A stretch of 41,088 bases of DNA, from contig JAFAZN010000304.1 in assembly GCA_019239775.1 (NCBI GenBank), positions 1 through 41,088 on the forward strand. Direction: 5' to 3'. The notes under the pieces were generated by a model. That model was given only the letters and a program-made list of their open reading frames with translations. It ran no database searches and was not told where the DNA came from. Source of the DNA: Chloroflexota bacterium (GTDB lineage: Bacteria; Chloroflexota; UBA6077; CF-72). The position numbers were made by a program, and so were the translations under genes. This document shows positions 10,341 through 18,775 of the stretch, piece after piece. Position 1 is the first letter of the stretch; the number at the start of each line of letters is the position of its first letter.

Positions 10341-10861
10341 TGCGTCTACCGACGGACGATCCGTATTGGGACGCGTTTATCAACCGCGCTCCGGCTGATC
10401 CCAACAACCTGATTCCGCATGGCTTCAGGCAGGTCACTCCGGGTGGCGTGAACCCTGCCAGGACCGAGGTCCACTCGCCAAACGTGATGTCTTCGCACGT
10501 GAAGGAGCTGGCTCAGTTCTACGGCGCTGATCTTGTTGGGATTGTTGCTCTGGAGCCCGACCGGTTCGGCGTTGTGTGCGTAATGCGCAGCGACTACGAC
10601 CCCCAAGTAGCGGTCGGCATTGGAGGTCAGACGCCCGCGCTCAAAGGGCTGTTTGCCTCGTTTACGGTTGGTGCGTACATCCGCGAGCTGGGCTACGCGG
10701 CGGATAGCTCCGGGGCGGAAAAGGAACGTTTTGCCGCGGCAGCGCGATTGGGTACCCTGGATGCCGAAGGCCGTCTGGTCACACGCCAGTTCGGGCGGAA
10801 TGTGCATGTGGCGGATGTGCTGATTACTGATCTGCCACTGGAGCCAGACGGTCGAGCATGA
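10340..10861 (+). CDS. Short RdhA-like corrinoid-domain protein lacking iron-sulfur motifs
   Basis: A 173-residue protein that I recognise as a paralogue of the corrinoid-binding half of the preceding gene. NPARTEVHSPNVMSSHVKELAQFYGADLVGI corresponds in pieces to NPNRTRVDDPKLMSKHIKNVGHYFGASIVGI there; YIRELGYAA matches YIKELGYTA; RNVHVADVLITDLPLEPD matches RIHLSDAILTDLPLAPDE. It lacks roughly 30 residues in the middle and ends exactly before the first Fe-S motif. Only one cysteine (Cys80) is present, so it cannot hold a cluster of its own. It overlaps the ferredoxin gene by 4 bases (ATGA). Together the two resemble an RdhA-like enzyme split into corrinoid and iron-sulfur polypeptides. Confidence 0.82.
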   Translation: MRLPTDDPYWDAFINRAPADPNNLIPHGFRQVTPGGVNPARTEVHSPNVMSSHVKELAQFYGADLVGIVALEPDRFGVVCVMRSDYDPQVAVGIGGQTPALKGLFASFTVGAYIRELGYAADSSGAEKERFAAAARLGTLDAEGRLVTRQFGRNVHVADVLITDLPLEPDGRA

Positions 10862-11502
10862 CCTACGTCATCGCCGAGCCGTGCATTGGTGAAAAGAACG
10901 GCGCATGCGTCGACGTCTGTCCGGCAGGCTGTATTCACACGACGCCGGAGGCGCCGCAGAATTACATCGATCCGGCGGTGTGTATCGAGTGCGAGCAGTG
11001 CGTCCTGGTATGTCCGGTCAACGCCGTTTTCCTGGACCAGGAGTTGCCTGCTGAATGGGTCCACTTCACTGAGGTAAACGCAGGGTTTTTCCAGACCAAC
11101 AAACCGCTTGGCACGCTGACATCAGCGGAAGCGACTGGCATGGTGGCGGCGGTGGCCGCCTATGCCGCGCGCAGCGGACTGACCGTGTCTGTCACAGTTC
11201 TGGACCGTGAAGGATCCATCCTCACTGCGGAGGGCGCTGATGCGGAAGAGGCCGCGCGCAGGGCGTATACGGCGTTGATGTATGGCATTGCCACACACGA
11301 GCTGCAGCCTACCAGCAAGCCGTTATGGCGCCAGCCGTCAGAAATTGACGTGAGCCGCGTGCTGATGACGCCCGGTGGTTACCCCGTCATCGAAGGCGTG
11401 GAGACGCTTGGCGCGGTTGGCGTTGCGGGCGCTCCAGCAGCGCAGGTGATGCTGTGTTGCCAGGCGGCGGTTGAGTTTCGGTTTAGCCACTCTCCACTCT
11501 AA
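10858..11502 (+). CDS. Seven-iron ferredoxin fused to a GlcG/HbpS-like domain
   Basis: A 214-residue two-domain protein. Residues 1-65 are a 7Fe ferredoxin: Cys9, Cys17 and Cys52 sit where the [3Fe-4S] ligands of Azotobacter FdI lie, and Cys21, Cys42, Cys45 and Cys48 where its [4Fe-4S] ligands lie. Residues about 87-208 resemble the GlcG/HbpS (DUF336, also the PduO C-terminal) fold: VTVLDREGSILTAEGADAEEAARRAYTAL, then GGYPVIEG and LGAVGVAG. Members of that family bind haem, and HbpS has been reported to bind cobalamin. The fusion is unusual to my knowledge. Translational overlap with the corrinoid-half gene and the position behind an RdhA-like protein suggest that it feeds electrons to, or loads cofactor on, those proteins. 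Confidence 0.8.
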   Translation: MTYVIAEPCIGEKNGACVDVCPAGCIHTTPEAPQNYIDPAVCIECEQCVLVCPVNAVFLDQELPAEWVHFTEVNAGFFQTNKPLGTLTSAEATGMVAAVAAYAARSGLTVSVTVLDREGSILTAEGADAEEAARRAYTALMYGIATHELQPTSKPLWRQPSEIDVSRVLMTPGGYPVIEGVETLGAVGVAGAPAAQVMLCCQAAVEFRFSHSPL

Positions 11503-11591
11503 ACGAAATCCTTAGCTCCGAGGTGATCCAATGGCGGAATTGCCGCGTATGTTGGGCGGACTCCGCACGATAAGACATACAGGGAGAGAGC

Positions 11592-12791
11592 ATGGCATTT
11601 CCTCGCTCAGCGGCTTTGGCAGCGTTGTCTGGCGCGCTCGTACTGGCGTCCCAGCTGCCAGTGACCGCGTCCGCGGCGGCCGCACGCACGCTGGTTATCG
11701 GTGTCGACCATCTGGACGTGGCCAATCAGCAACCCCAGAATGGCCGGTTGTTCGAATACACCGACTTCTTCACACGCGACGTGCGCATTCATAGTGGCGA
11801 TACTCTTGACTTCCGCTACGCGCCGGGCGCGTTCCATGTCGTGGGTGTCGCTCGCGAAGAAGACCTCGCGCGCAAGACCTACCCCGTCGCGGAACTCGAT
11901 CGTGACGATCCGAATGCAATTGGAAGTGGCCTCAAGCCGATCCTCCTGGGACCGTCCAACGGTCCCATCAAGAATGGCAACGAACGCAAGGGTGGAGGAC
12001 AGGTTGGCACCGCGCAGGATCCGCCGTTCTGCGGTGTGAGCTCACCGTGCACCTTTAGCGGGGGCGACGACGTCGAGTCCACTGGCAGCGGCATCGCGAC
12101 CTTCGATCAGCAAGGCAACCCGACCACCGCTGACTGGAAGGTGACTGTCAACGCTGCGCCGGGCGAGTACGACTATCTGTGCTTTATCCATCCGGGTATG
12201 CAAGGCCACTTCACTGTGGTGGATCGCAGTAACGATGATGTAACGACACAGGCACAAATTGATTCGCGCTCCGCTATTCAGTTCGCGGCGGATCAGCGCA
12301 AAGGACTTGACGCGGAACAGGACGCAAACGTCGTGCACTTCACCGGTGGTGCACCTGGGACGCGGACCTACGACGTGTCGGTTGGTGTAGGGACTTCAGA
12401 CCTGCACGTCGCTATCGATGAAATGCTGCCGCAGCACCTGAATATCGATAAGGGTGACAAGGTGGTCTATCACTGGCGAGATCCGCACAACGTGCACACG
12501 GTTGGCTTCCCGGCGGGCTCGCCCGCATTGCCAGGGCCGTTTGCACCCGATATCGAACCAGGCGAAGGCTTCGAGCTCGCAACTGATCCAGGCACCTCGG
12601 CCCCCGGAACGTTCTTGACCAATCCGAATGCCTTGGTCGACTCGGGTGTGCGGTTTGGCACTGCCTATGACGTCGATCCTAGCTCGCAGGTGTGGTCGGT
12701 CCGCACCAACAAGTCGACAAGCACGGCGACATTCGCCTACCAGTGCACGATCCATGACTTCATGGTCGGCACGCTCAACGTCACCCAGTAA
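11592..12791 (+). CDS. Secreted protein with two cupredoxin domains
   Basis: A 399-residue exported blue-copper-type protein. A signal peptide is clear (residues 1-29, cut near ASAAAA). Domain 1 (about 30-215) has a copper-site His in GAFHVVGV and the Cys-His-Met set in YDYLCFIHPGMQGHF. Domain 2 (about 245-399) has the matching His in DPHNVHTVGF and Cys-His-Met in FAYQCTIHDFMVGTL. Both domains therefore keep a complete type 1 copper set. A purine-rich ribosome site (AGGGAGAG, 11581-11588) precedes the ATG. It follows the corrinoid/ferredoxin block by 89 bases and could be separately transcribed. A role in extracytoplasmic electron transfer is likely; the partner is unknown. Confidence 0.88.
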   Translation: MAFPRSAALAALSGALVLASQLPVTASAAAARTLVIGVDHLDVANQQPQNGRLFEYTDFFTRDVRIHSGDTLDFRYAPGAFHVVGVAREEDLARKTYPVAELDRDDPNAIGSGLKPILLGPSNGPIKNGNERKGGGQVGTAQDPPFCGVSSPCTFSGGDDVESTGSGIATFDQQGNPTTADWKVTVNAAPGEYDYLCFIHPGMQGHFTVVDRSNDDVTTQAQIDSRSAIQFAADQRKGLDAEQDANVVHFTGGAPGTRTYDVSVGVGTSDLHVAIDEMLPQHLNIDKGDKVVYHWRDPHNVHTVGFPAGSPALPGPFAPDIEPGEGFELATDPGTSAPGTFLTNPNALVDSGVRFGTAYDVDPSSQVWSVRTNKSTSTATFAYQCTIHDFMVGTLNVTQ

Positions 12792-12810
12792 GAGTGAGCT
12801 GATGTGCCCT

Positions 12811-12870
12811 CCGCGGTGGAGGGGCTGTCTACCACGACCCGCCCAAGGGTGGTAGACGCCTCCGCCGCGG
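12811..12870. terminator. Long hairpin between convergent genes
   Basis: CCGCGGTGGAGG (12811-12822) pairs with CCTCCGCCGCGG (12859-12870) over 12 positions with one G-U wobble, and inside it GTCTACCAC (12827-12835) pairs with GTGGTAGAC (12849-12857). It sits between the stop of the cupredoxin gene and the stop of the convergent hydrolase, so it can serve as a terminator for both. There is no U-tract on either side, so Rho-assisted or hairpin-only termination is more likely than a classical intrinsic one. Confidence 0.55.
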
Positions 12871-12877
12871 ACGGTAT

Positions 12878-13711
12878 TCAGGCGTAACGCTGGATAAAGT
12901 CAGCGATAGTCTCCACCACCTTCAGGGTCTCGGGTGCGTCGTCGCTGATCTTGAAGGGCGATGGAATCGTGTCGAACAGTGGCATTTCGATGTGACCGCC
13001 GCGCTTGCGGTACCACTCCACCAACCGCTCTTGCATTTCTAGTGGATGGTTGGCATCCACCTTCCGCTGGATCATCAACGTCGGTGGCAATGCATCGACG
13101 GGGTCGCCGCGTTCGAGGATCAGCGGTGGATTACCTTCCTCCATTGCCGCTTCGCTGCCCCAGTACGCGTCATGCGAACGAACGATGGACTCGTTGCCGG
13201 CCTTCACGGCCAGACGGTAGCGGTACAGCGGATCCGACACGGGCCAGCACGCCACCACGTATGCCAGAGTGGCGTCCACGTCCGGGTGGCCTGCCAGTGG
13301 GAGCGAGGCGTAGCGCGGGTCTTTGGGGCGGATCCCACCGAGCAGCACCAGGTGCCCACCGCTGGAGACGCCCAGGGCGCCAACCTTTGAAACACCCCCG
13401 AACTCACCGGCGTGGACCTTGGCCCATCGAATGGCCAGGTTCATGTCGCATACCGAGGCGGGGTAGCCTGCTTGTGGCGGCTGCCGAAAGTCGATCGCTA
13501 CAGTCAGGATGCCGCGCGCGGCGAGCGCCTGGTTGAGCTGCGTATCGTTCGTGCGATCGCCGTTGTTCCACGCTCCACCGTGCACATCAACGATGGTGGC
13601 AAAGGGCCCAACGCCCAGAGGACGGTACACACGCGCCAGCCAGGGTGTGCCATCCAGTTGCTGATACTCGACGTCGTTGACGTCGACCTCGAACGCGACG
13701 GTCGTGGCCAT
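12878..13711 (-). CDS. Alpha/beta hydrolase (BD-FAE/esterase type)
   Basis: A 277-residue cytoplasmic hydrolase with no signal peptide. The oxyanion-hole motif HGGAW is at 44-48 and the nucleophile elbow G-V-S-S-G places Ser116 as nucleophile. The acid and histidine residues are less plain; Asp197 or Asp219-region residues and a late His would complete the triad. The layout (VYRPLG..PFATIVDVHGGAW) is that of short-chain esterases or arylformamidase-like enzymes acting on small esters or amides. It ends head-on against the cupredoxin gene, with the long hairpin between them, and lies 32 bases after the end region of the transglycosylase gene's antisense side, so it is probably a single-gene unit. 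Confidence 0.85.
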   Translation of the reverse strand: MATTVAFEVDVNDVEYQQLDGTPWLARVYRPLGVGPFATIVDVHGGAWNNGDRTNDTQLNQALAARGILTVAIDFRQPPQAGYPASVCDMNLAIRWAKVHAGEFGGVSKVGALGVSSGGHLVLLGGIRPKDPRYASLPLAGHPDVDATLAYVVACWPVSDPLYRYRLAVKAGNESIVRSHDAYWGSEAAMEEGNPPLILERGDPVDALPPTLMIQRKVDANHPLEMQERLVEWYRKRGGHIEMPLFDTIPSPFKISDDAPETLKVVETIADFIQRYA

Positions 13712-13743
13712 AAAGGCCAGTGTACCCTCGGTTTCCGAAACGC

Positions 13744-16700
13744 TTACGGAGCTGAGTAGAGCTCCAGGTACTGGCGGTAGTTCTCATAGATGTGCTGCAC
13801 GTAGGGGTACGTCTCGGTGAAGGGGATGGCCTCGGCGAAGGTGTCGATGTCGGCTTGGCCGGTGCTCTCCAGCCAGCCATCGACGGCGAACTCGGCGGCG
13901 TTGTAGGCCGCGACCGCGGGAAAGATTTTCTGGCCGTACCGGCTCAGGCGTTCGCCGAAGGTGAACGCGCCAAGCTGGATCGCCGTTTTCGGCTGGTAGA
14001 GATCGGTCGTGTGGAAGCCGTAGACGCCGAGCGCGCGGGCCGCGTCGTAGGCCGTGCTCGCGATCAACTGCGAAAGGCCGCGCGCCTGCGCCGCACTCTC
14101 GACATCCTGGTCGAGCAAGCTCTCCTGCAGCATCAGCGCGGAAAAGAGCAACGGATCCACATGCAGTTGTTGGGCGGCCGTTTGCAAGGCGACCGGATTC
14201 GGCAGGGGGTAGACTAGCCGCCGCACCGCCGCCGGACCGCTCAACAGCGAGACGTTGGCGGAGGACGCGAGGTCGTACCCGAGCAGGAGCGCGGTGTTGT
14301 AGAGGCCACGCTGCTGCTCCCACGCCCCGAGCAGTGCGACAGCCGCGTTGCTGTCGGAGAGCCGAGCTTCGACGGCGCCAAGCTCCCAGATAGCTGGCTG
14401 GCGTAGGCCCATCGCCAACAGCGCATCGGCACGCGCCAGGCCTGCATCCTCCGAGAGACGCTGTTGTGCTTTCGCGGTGTCGTTCCCACGTGCAGAGGCC
14501 CACGCGGTCAATGCGGCAGACGGATCATCCTGCGAGTGGGACTTGAGCAATCCAGACGTTGTGGTGACATCCGCCAGCGGGTCGGTGCGGCCGGCAAGCC
14601 AATCCGCGGCCCGCAAACCATAGAACCCGTACGGGTCGGCTTGCGCGGCCGCAGTCCAGGCGGCCTGCGCACCAGGTTCATCGCCTGAGGCGTGCAGTGC
14701 CTTGCCGAGCCAGAACTGTGCCTGCGCCCGCGCGTCGGCTGCAGTGGCGGAGGAGGCGAGAGTGCCCCAGCCAGAAGCGGCGGCGTCATAAGCGCCCTGC
14801 TCGAACTGGACGAACGCCAGACGGAAGCGCGCATCGGCGGCGCGCGGGCCGGCGGCCGGTATGGCGATCACACGGCCGTAGACGGCCGCGGCCCCATCGA
14901 GGTCGGCCAGACTCTCGCGAATGCGTCCGCCGCGGAATAGGCCATCGGCAGCATCAGAGGTGTTCGGAAACAGGTCAGCGATGCTCTCCAGGACCACGAT
15001 TCCCGCCCGATCCTGGCCCAGCCGCACCAGCGAGACCCCACGGCCGTAATACGCCTGCGGCGCCCGCGGATCTGAGGGCGTCTGCTGAATCACCTTGGTA
15101 TACGCCGCCAGCGCTTCCCGATAGCGGTTCTGCGCAAAACGAGCATCGCCCGCCTCAAACGACAGAGCTGCCGAATCGTGGAGGGCGACCAGTTCATCCA
15201 ACGCGGCTTGCCCGCCGCGACTCTTCGGGTCTGTCTGCAACGCCGTTTGGAAATACCCGACGGCTGTGGATGGGTCGGGCGAGAGCAGCCCAAGGAAGTA
15301 GTTCAGTTGCGCGCGATAACTGCTCGAGCGTGCGCTACTCAGGAGCGACTGGTACTCAGCGCGCGCGCCATCGGAGTCACCAGCGCGCAGGCGCATCAAG
15401 CCGAGCCGTTCGCGGAAGTCCAGCGTTTGTAACCGCGAAACGTCCGTCTGCGACACGGCCTTTTCCAGCAACGGCACGCCTTCGGCGGCGCGACCGAGGT
15501 CGGCCAGGCAGTTTGCATGAGCGACTTGCGCCTGTGCCGCCAGCGGCCCAGGGTTGGCGGTCTCGAAGGCCACGAACTGGTCCAGCGCCTCCGCGCAACG
15601 ACCCATGTCGGCCAGGGCTCGGCCGACGAGGAACGTGGCCGCCGACGCGGGCCGTGCCGTGGCCGCGGACTGCAGGGGCTCCAGGGCATCAGCCGGTCGT
15701 CGCGCCGCGATGAGCTCCTGGCCCAGCCGCAGTCGGGCCTCGGACGCCACGTCGGGAGATGCGGCTTTGGCGGCAATGTCGGTGAAGTCCGCGATGGCGC
15801 CCTCGTAATCACCGTCGCGTTGGAGGGTGGCCGCGCGGGCGAAAGCCGCCTGCTCATCGGCTGTGCCGACGCCCGCGGCTGGCGAGATGGGCGCCTCGGG
15901 CGGCACGTCGCCGCCAAACCGCGAGATCTTGACCCATACGGCCGTGGGCTCGGGCATTGGATTCTCCGCGCCCATCGGGTCACCACCAGGTGAGCCGTAG
16001 GCCACCGCGTAGGAGAGTCGCGTCGCGAAAAGGCTGCGCAGGCCGGCACGCACGCCTTCGTAGTCGATCAGTTCGATATAGGCGTCAGGGTCGTCAGCCC
16101 CAGCGCGAGCTGCCCACCCATCGACAAGTCGGTCCGTGGTGGCAATCGCGCTCAGCGCCACGTCGGGCCGGCCGTCGTAGCGGCGCAAACGGTCCGCCAG
16201 CAACCAGGCCTGCTGCTCGACAGACGAAACGGGACGGAACTGGTCATCCGGATTGGCGTGCAGGGCCAGCGCGACTTCATCGGCATGGACGGGGCTAATC
16301 CCGGCCAGACCACGAGCGCCGGTGGTGGTGTCTTCCAACCAGGCGTCGAACGCGCTTGCATCGTGAAGGGTGGCGTCCAACAGGAATGGGTCGATGCCGT
16401 ACCGAGCACCCGCTGCGTCCGTCAGGTTGGCGAAGGGGCGCGGGTACGCCGCCCGCAGCAGTGCCGCCGGCGCCGACTCTGGCGACTGACTGGATGCGGC
16501 CGTGTAGGCAGCCTGGCCAAGTTGCGCAGCCCCGCCAAACAGGCCGAGGTCGGCGAATCGTTGCGACAACGCGTACAAACGATCGGTCCGGTTCGGATAG
16601 CGGGTGATCAGCTCCTCGGCTTCCCAGTTGCCTTCGCGATACAGGCCGATCGCCGCCTCTGACTGTGCTCTCGCCAGTGCAGGATCTGCCGCCACGAACG

Positions 16701-18243
16701 TGCGCGCTACCTCGAGATCCTGTCCACGTGCCTGCAGCCACTGCTCTAACAGCGCCTCGTCGTCGGGAGGCGAAGAAGTTCCCGTTGCCAGTTGCCCCAG
16801 GATGTCAGCCGCGCGAAGTGTGTAGTAGCTCGCGGGCGTGACGGCCGCCGCCTGAGTAAAGGAATCGCGTGCAGCATCAGTCCGACTCAGGCGTTGGAGG
16901 GCTTTGCCCCGCCAGTAGAGTGCACGGGCGACGTCATCAGAAGTCAGGTCGTCCCGTCGAGCGATGAGTCCGTTCCACGCATCTATGGCCTCGGCATTGG
17001 CGCCTCGGACATAACGCACCAGCCCGAGCCGAAACCCGGCCGTTGCCGCCGCATCCAGGCGCGGGAACTTGTCGAGCAGCTTTTGATAATGCGCCTCGGC
17101 CTGGTCCGGCTCGGACAGACTTTCCAACGCCTCGCCGGCGTTGAGCAACGCCTGCGCAGCGAGGTCTGAGTCGAGATTGGCATCATCAGCGAGCCCATCG
17201 AGTTCCTTCAACGCGTTTGGTTCGTTGCCCGGGGTGAGGCTCGCCAGCGCACGGAAGAGACGTGCCGACGGTGCATCGGGTCCGCTGGGGTCGCTCTGCA
17301 AATACTGATCGAACGCGGTGACCGCATTGCGATAGTCCACTGCGTAGTAGCGCGCACGCCCCAGCACGAATGGATCCACCTGGTCGGCAGCCTGGAGGTC
17401 GTCAAGCAGACGCAGCGCGTCGGGCGTGGTGGAGGCGTCCGGGAACTGATCCAGCGCCGTCCTCAACGCCTGAACCGCTGCGTCGGGTTTGCCCAGGTCG
17501 CGACTGACTTGCGCCAGATGGAACAACTGCTCGCCGAGCGCAGAGGCGCTGGTGGCCAGCGCCAGCACCTGGCGGTGGGCGTCGAAGGCGGTTTCGTTGT
17601 CGCCGAGCGCCGCCAACGCCTGGGCACGAATGTCGAGCAGCCGCTGCTTGAGCTGCCGCGGCTCGGCCGTGTCCAGACCTTTGGCGCTGGCATCCGCGGC
17701 TTCTTGCCAGCGCCGCGCGTTCAGCTCGCGCTCGGCAATTTCGAGCCAGACGGCCGCCGCAACCGCAGGATTCGCCGCGGCGTACTGGCCGAGCAACTGC
17801 ATTGCCTGCGCGTGTTGGTTCTCGGCGTCAAGGGCCAGACCTCGGACGAATGCATCTCTGGGCTCGGGCGTTCCTGCGTTCAATCTCTGGAGGGCGCCAG
17901 CACCATCGCCGCTTTGCGCCTGGCACAACGCCAGCCCAATGCGCGCTTCCGCCGCCGCGGGCGTGGGGAGCAAGTTGCGCCACGCGCTGATTGCATTGGC
18001 GTAATCACCCTCGACCTGCAGCAACCGAGCATGCTGCAGCGCCGTGGTCTGATCCGTGCTGAGCCCTGAGGCCGGCGTGGGCTGCACTGCGGCTGTGGCC
18101 GGCAGCGTGGGCGCGTCCGACGTCGAAGCAGCGGTTGGTGCGGCTGTTGGCGCAGCGGGCGTGATGGTGCCTGGCGCTGGCGCCGGCGCGCTGCAGGCGA
18201 CAGTCAGCGCGAGCAACGCCAGACCACGTAGCCACTTTGTCAC
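13744..18243 (-). CDS. Giant TPR lytic transglycosylase lipoprotein with duplicated SLT module
   Basis: About 1500 residues. I start it at the GTG at 18243 because this gives a clean lipoprotein signal (VTKWLRGLALLALTVAC); the frame opens further upstream at a TTG at 18276, and the residue numbers here count from there. A Pro/Ala/Thr-rich linker (30-70) is followed by TPR helices, an SLT-like domain (about 608-745), more TPR helices (805-1225) and a second SLT domain (1354-1500). The C-terminal copy has the Slt70-type signature with catalytic Glu1385 (MLQESLLDQ...GLSQL) and AAYNAAE. In the first copy the equivalent position is Asp639 (TLHDAS), so it is probably inactive. It should act on peptidoglycan outside the membrane. 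Confidence 0.9.
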   Translation of the reverse strand: MTKWLRGLALLALTVACSAPAPAPGTITPAAPTAAPTAASTSDAPTLPATAAVQPTPASGLSTDQTTALQHARLLQVEGDYANAISAWRNLLPTPAAAEARIGLALCQAQSGDGAGALQRLNAGTPEPRDAFVRGLALDAENQHAQAMQLLGQYAAANPAVAAAVWLEIAERELNARRWQEAADASAKGLDTAEPRQLKQRLLDIRAQALAALGDNETAFDAHRQVLALATSASALGEQLFHLAQVSRDLGKPDAAVQALRTALDQFPDASTTPDALRLLDDLQAADQVDPFVLGRARYYAVDYRNAVTAFDQYLQSDPSGPDAPSARLFRALASLTPGNEPNALKELDGLADDANLDSDLAAQALLNAGEALESLSEPDQAEAHYQKLLDKFPRLDAAATAGFRLGLVRYVRGANAEAIDAWNGLIARRDDLTSDDVARALYWRGKALQRLSRTDAARDSFTQAAAVTPASYYTLRAADILGQLATGTSSPPDDEALLEQWLQARGQDLEVARTFVAADPALARAQSEAAIGLYREGNWEAEELITRYPNRTDRLYALSQRFADLGLFGGAAQLGQAAYTAASSQSPESAPAALLRAAYPRPFANLTDAAGARYGIDPFLLDATLHDASAFDAWLEDTTTGARGLAGISPVHADEVALALHANPDDQFRPVSSVEQQAWLLADRLRRYDGRPDVALSAIATTDRLVDGWAARAGADDPDAYIELIDYEGVRAGLRSLFATRLSYAVAYGSPGGDPMGAENPMPEPTAVWVKISRFGGDVPPEAPISPAAGVGTADEQAAFARAATLQRDGDYEGAIADFTDIAAKAASPDVASEARLRLGQELIAARRPADALEPLQSAATARPASAATFLVGRALADMGRCAEALDQFVAFETANPGPLAAQAQVAHANCLADLGRAAEGVPLLEKAVSQTDVSRLQTLDFRERLGLMRLRAGDSDGARAEYQSLLSSARSSSYRAQLNYFLGLLSPDPSTAVGYFQTALQTDPKSRGGQAALDELVALHDSAALSFEAGDARFAQNRYREALAAYTKVIQQTPSDPRAPQAYYGRGVSLVRLGQDRAGIVVLESIADLFPNTSDAADGLFRGGRIRESLADLDGAAAVYGRVIAIPAAGPRAADARFRLAFVQFEQGAYDAAASGWGTLASSATAADARAQAQFWLGKALHASGDEPGAQAAWTAAAQADPYGFYGLRAADWLAGRTDPLADVTTTSGLLKSHSQDDPSAALTAWASARGNDTAKAQQRLSEDAGLARADALLAMGLRQPAIWELGAVEARLSDSNAAVALLGAWEQQRGLYNTALLLGYDLASSANVSLLSGPAAVRRLVYPLPNPVALQTAAQQLHVDPLLFSALMLQESLLDQDVESAAQARGLSQLIASTAYDAARALGVYGFHTTDLYQPKTAIQLGAFTFGERLSRYGQKIFPAVAAYNAAEFAVDGWLESTGQADIDTFAEAIPFTETYPYVQHIYENYRQYLELYSAP

Positions 18244-18359
18244 ACAACTGAGAGCCAGCGTTGCACAACCGAGCAACGTCGACCCACATAGTGTGGCACC
18301 CCGAGTGCGACGATTAACGCACCAGGAGGGCTTTGCTTAGGGCTCGAAAACGGACGAAG

Positions 18360-18689
18360 TTACCAGTCGCGGCGTGGACCTGGATTCAGCTCAATCAGCG
18401 GTCCGCCTGGAATGCCCTGGTCGATCAAGCTCAATGAGTCAACCTGGCGCATGCGTCGCACGCTTTCAACCGCCGCCTGTGCGCTTTCGAGCACCTGTCG
18501 CGCCATTTCGCGTAGACGCTCGGGCAGCTCAGGGTCTTCGGCGATGAGCTCCGCGTAACCGACCGTCAGGGTGAGATGGTTAGTCAGGTGGTGCTCAAGT
18601 GTGCGCGCGGCAAGCCGCACACCATCCAGCCGCGCCTGTTCTTCCAGGCTCAGTTCTTCGTCTGCCTCATTTGGCATCGGGACCACCAT
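18360..18689 (-). CDS. Orphan HisKA-like helical-hairpin protein
   Basis: A 109-residue protein with two long amphipathic helices. The segment LEHHLTNHLTLTVGYAELIAEDPELP resembles the H-box helix of histidine kinases (the H-x-L-x-N-x-L-t...GyaeLL pattern), and the following helix (LREMARQVLESAQAAVESVRRM) matches the second dimerisation helix. No ATP-binding domain, receiver or membrane segment is present, and no kinase gene adjoins it. It could be a stand-alone phosphotransfer or dimerisation module, or a scaffold protein. It lies 116 bases upstream of the transglycosylase start on the same strand. A second in-frame ATG (residue 5) is an alternative start. Confidence 0.6.
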   Translation of the reverse strand: MVVPMPNEADEELSLEEQARLDGVRLAARTLEHHLTNHLTLTVGYAELIAEDPELPERLREMARQVLESAQAAVESVRRMRQVDSLSLIDQGIPGGPLIELNPGPRRDW

Positions 18690-18775
18690 GGCAGGACGAC
18701 TTATCGACCCGCCCGGTTGGCGAGCAGTTCAATCAGCATTTTGGCAAGGTTGAGACCCCAAAACTACGGCGCAGC

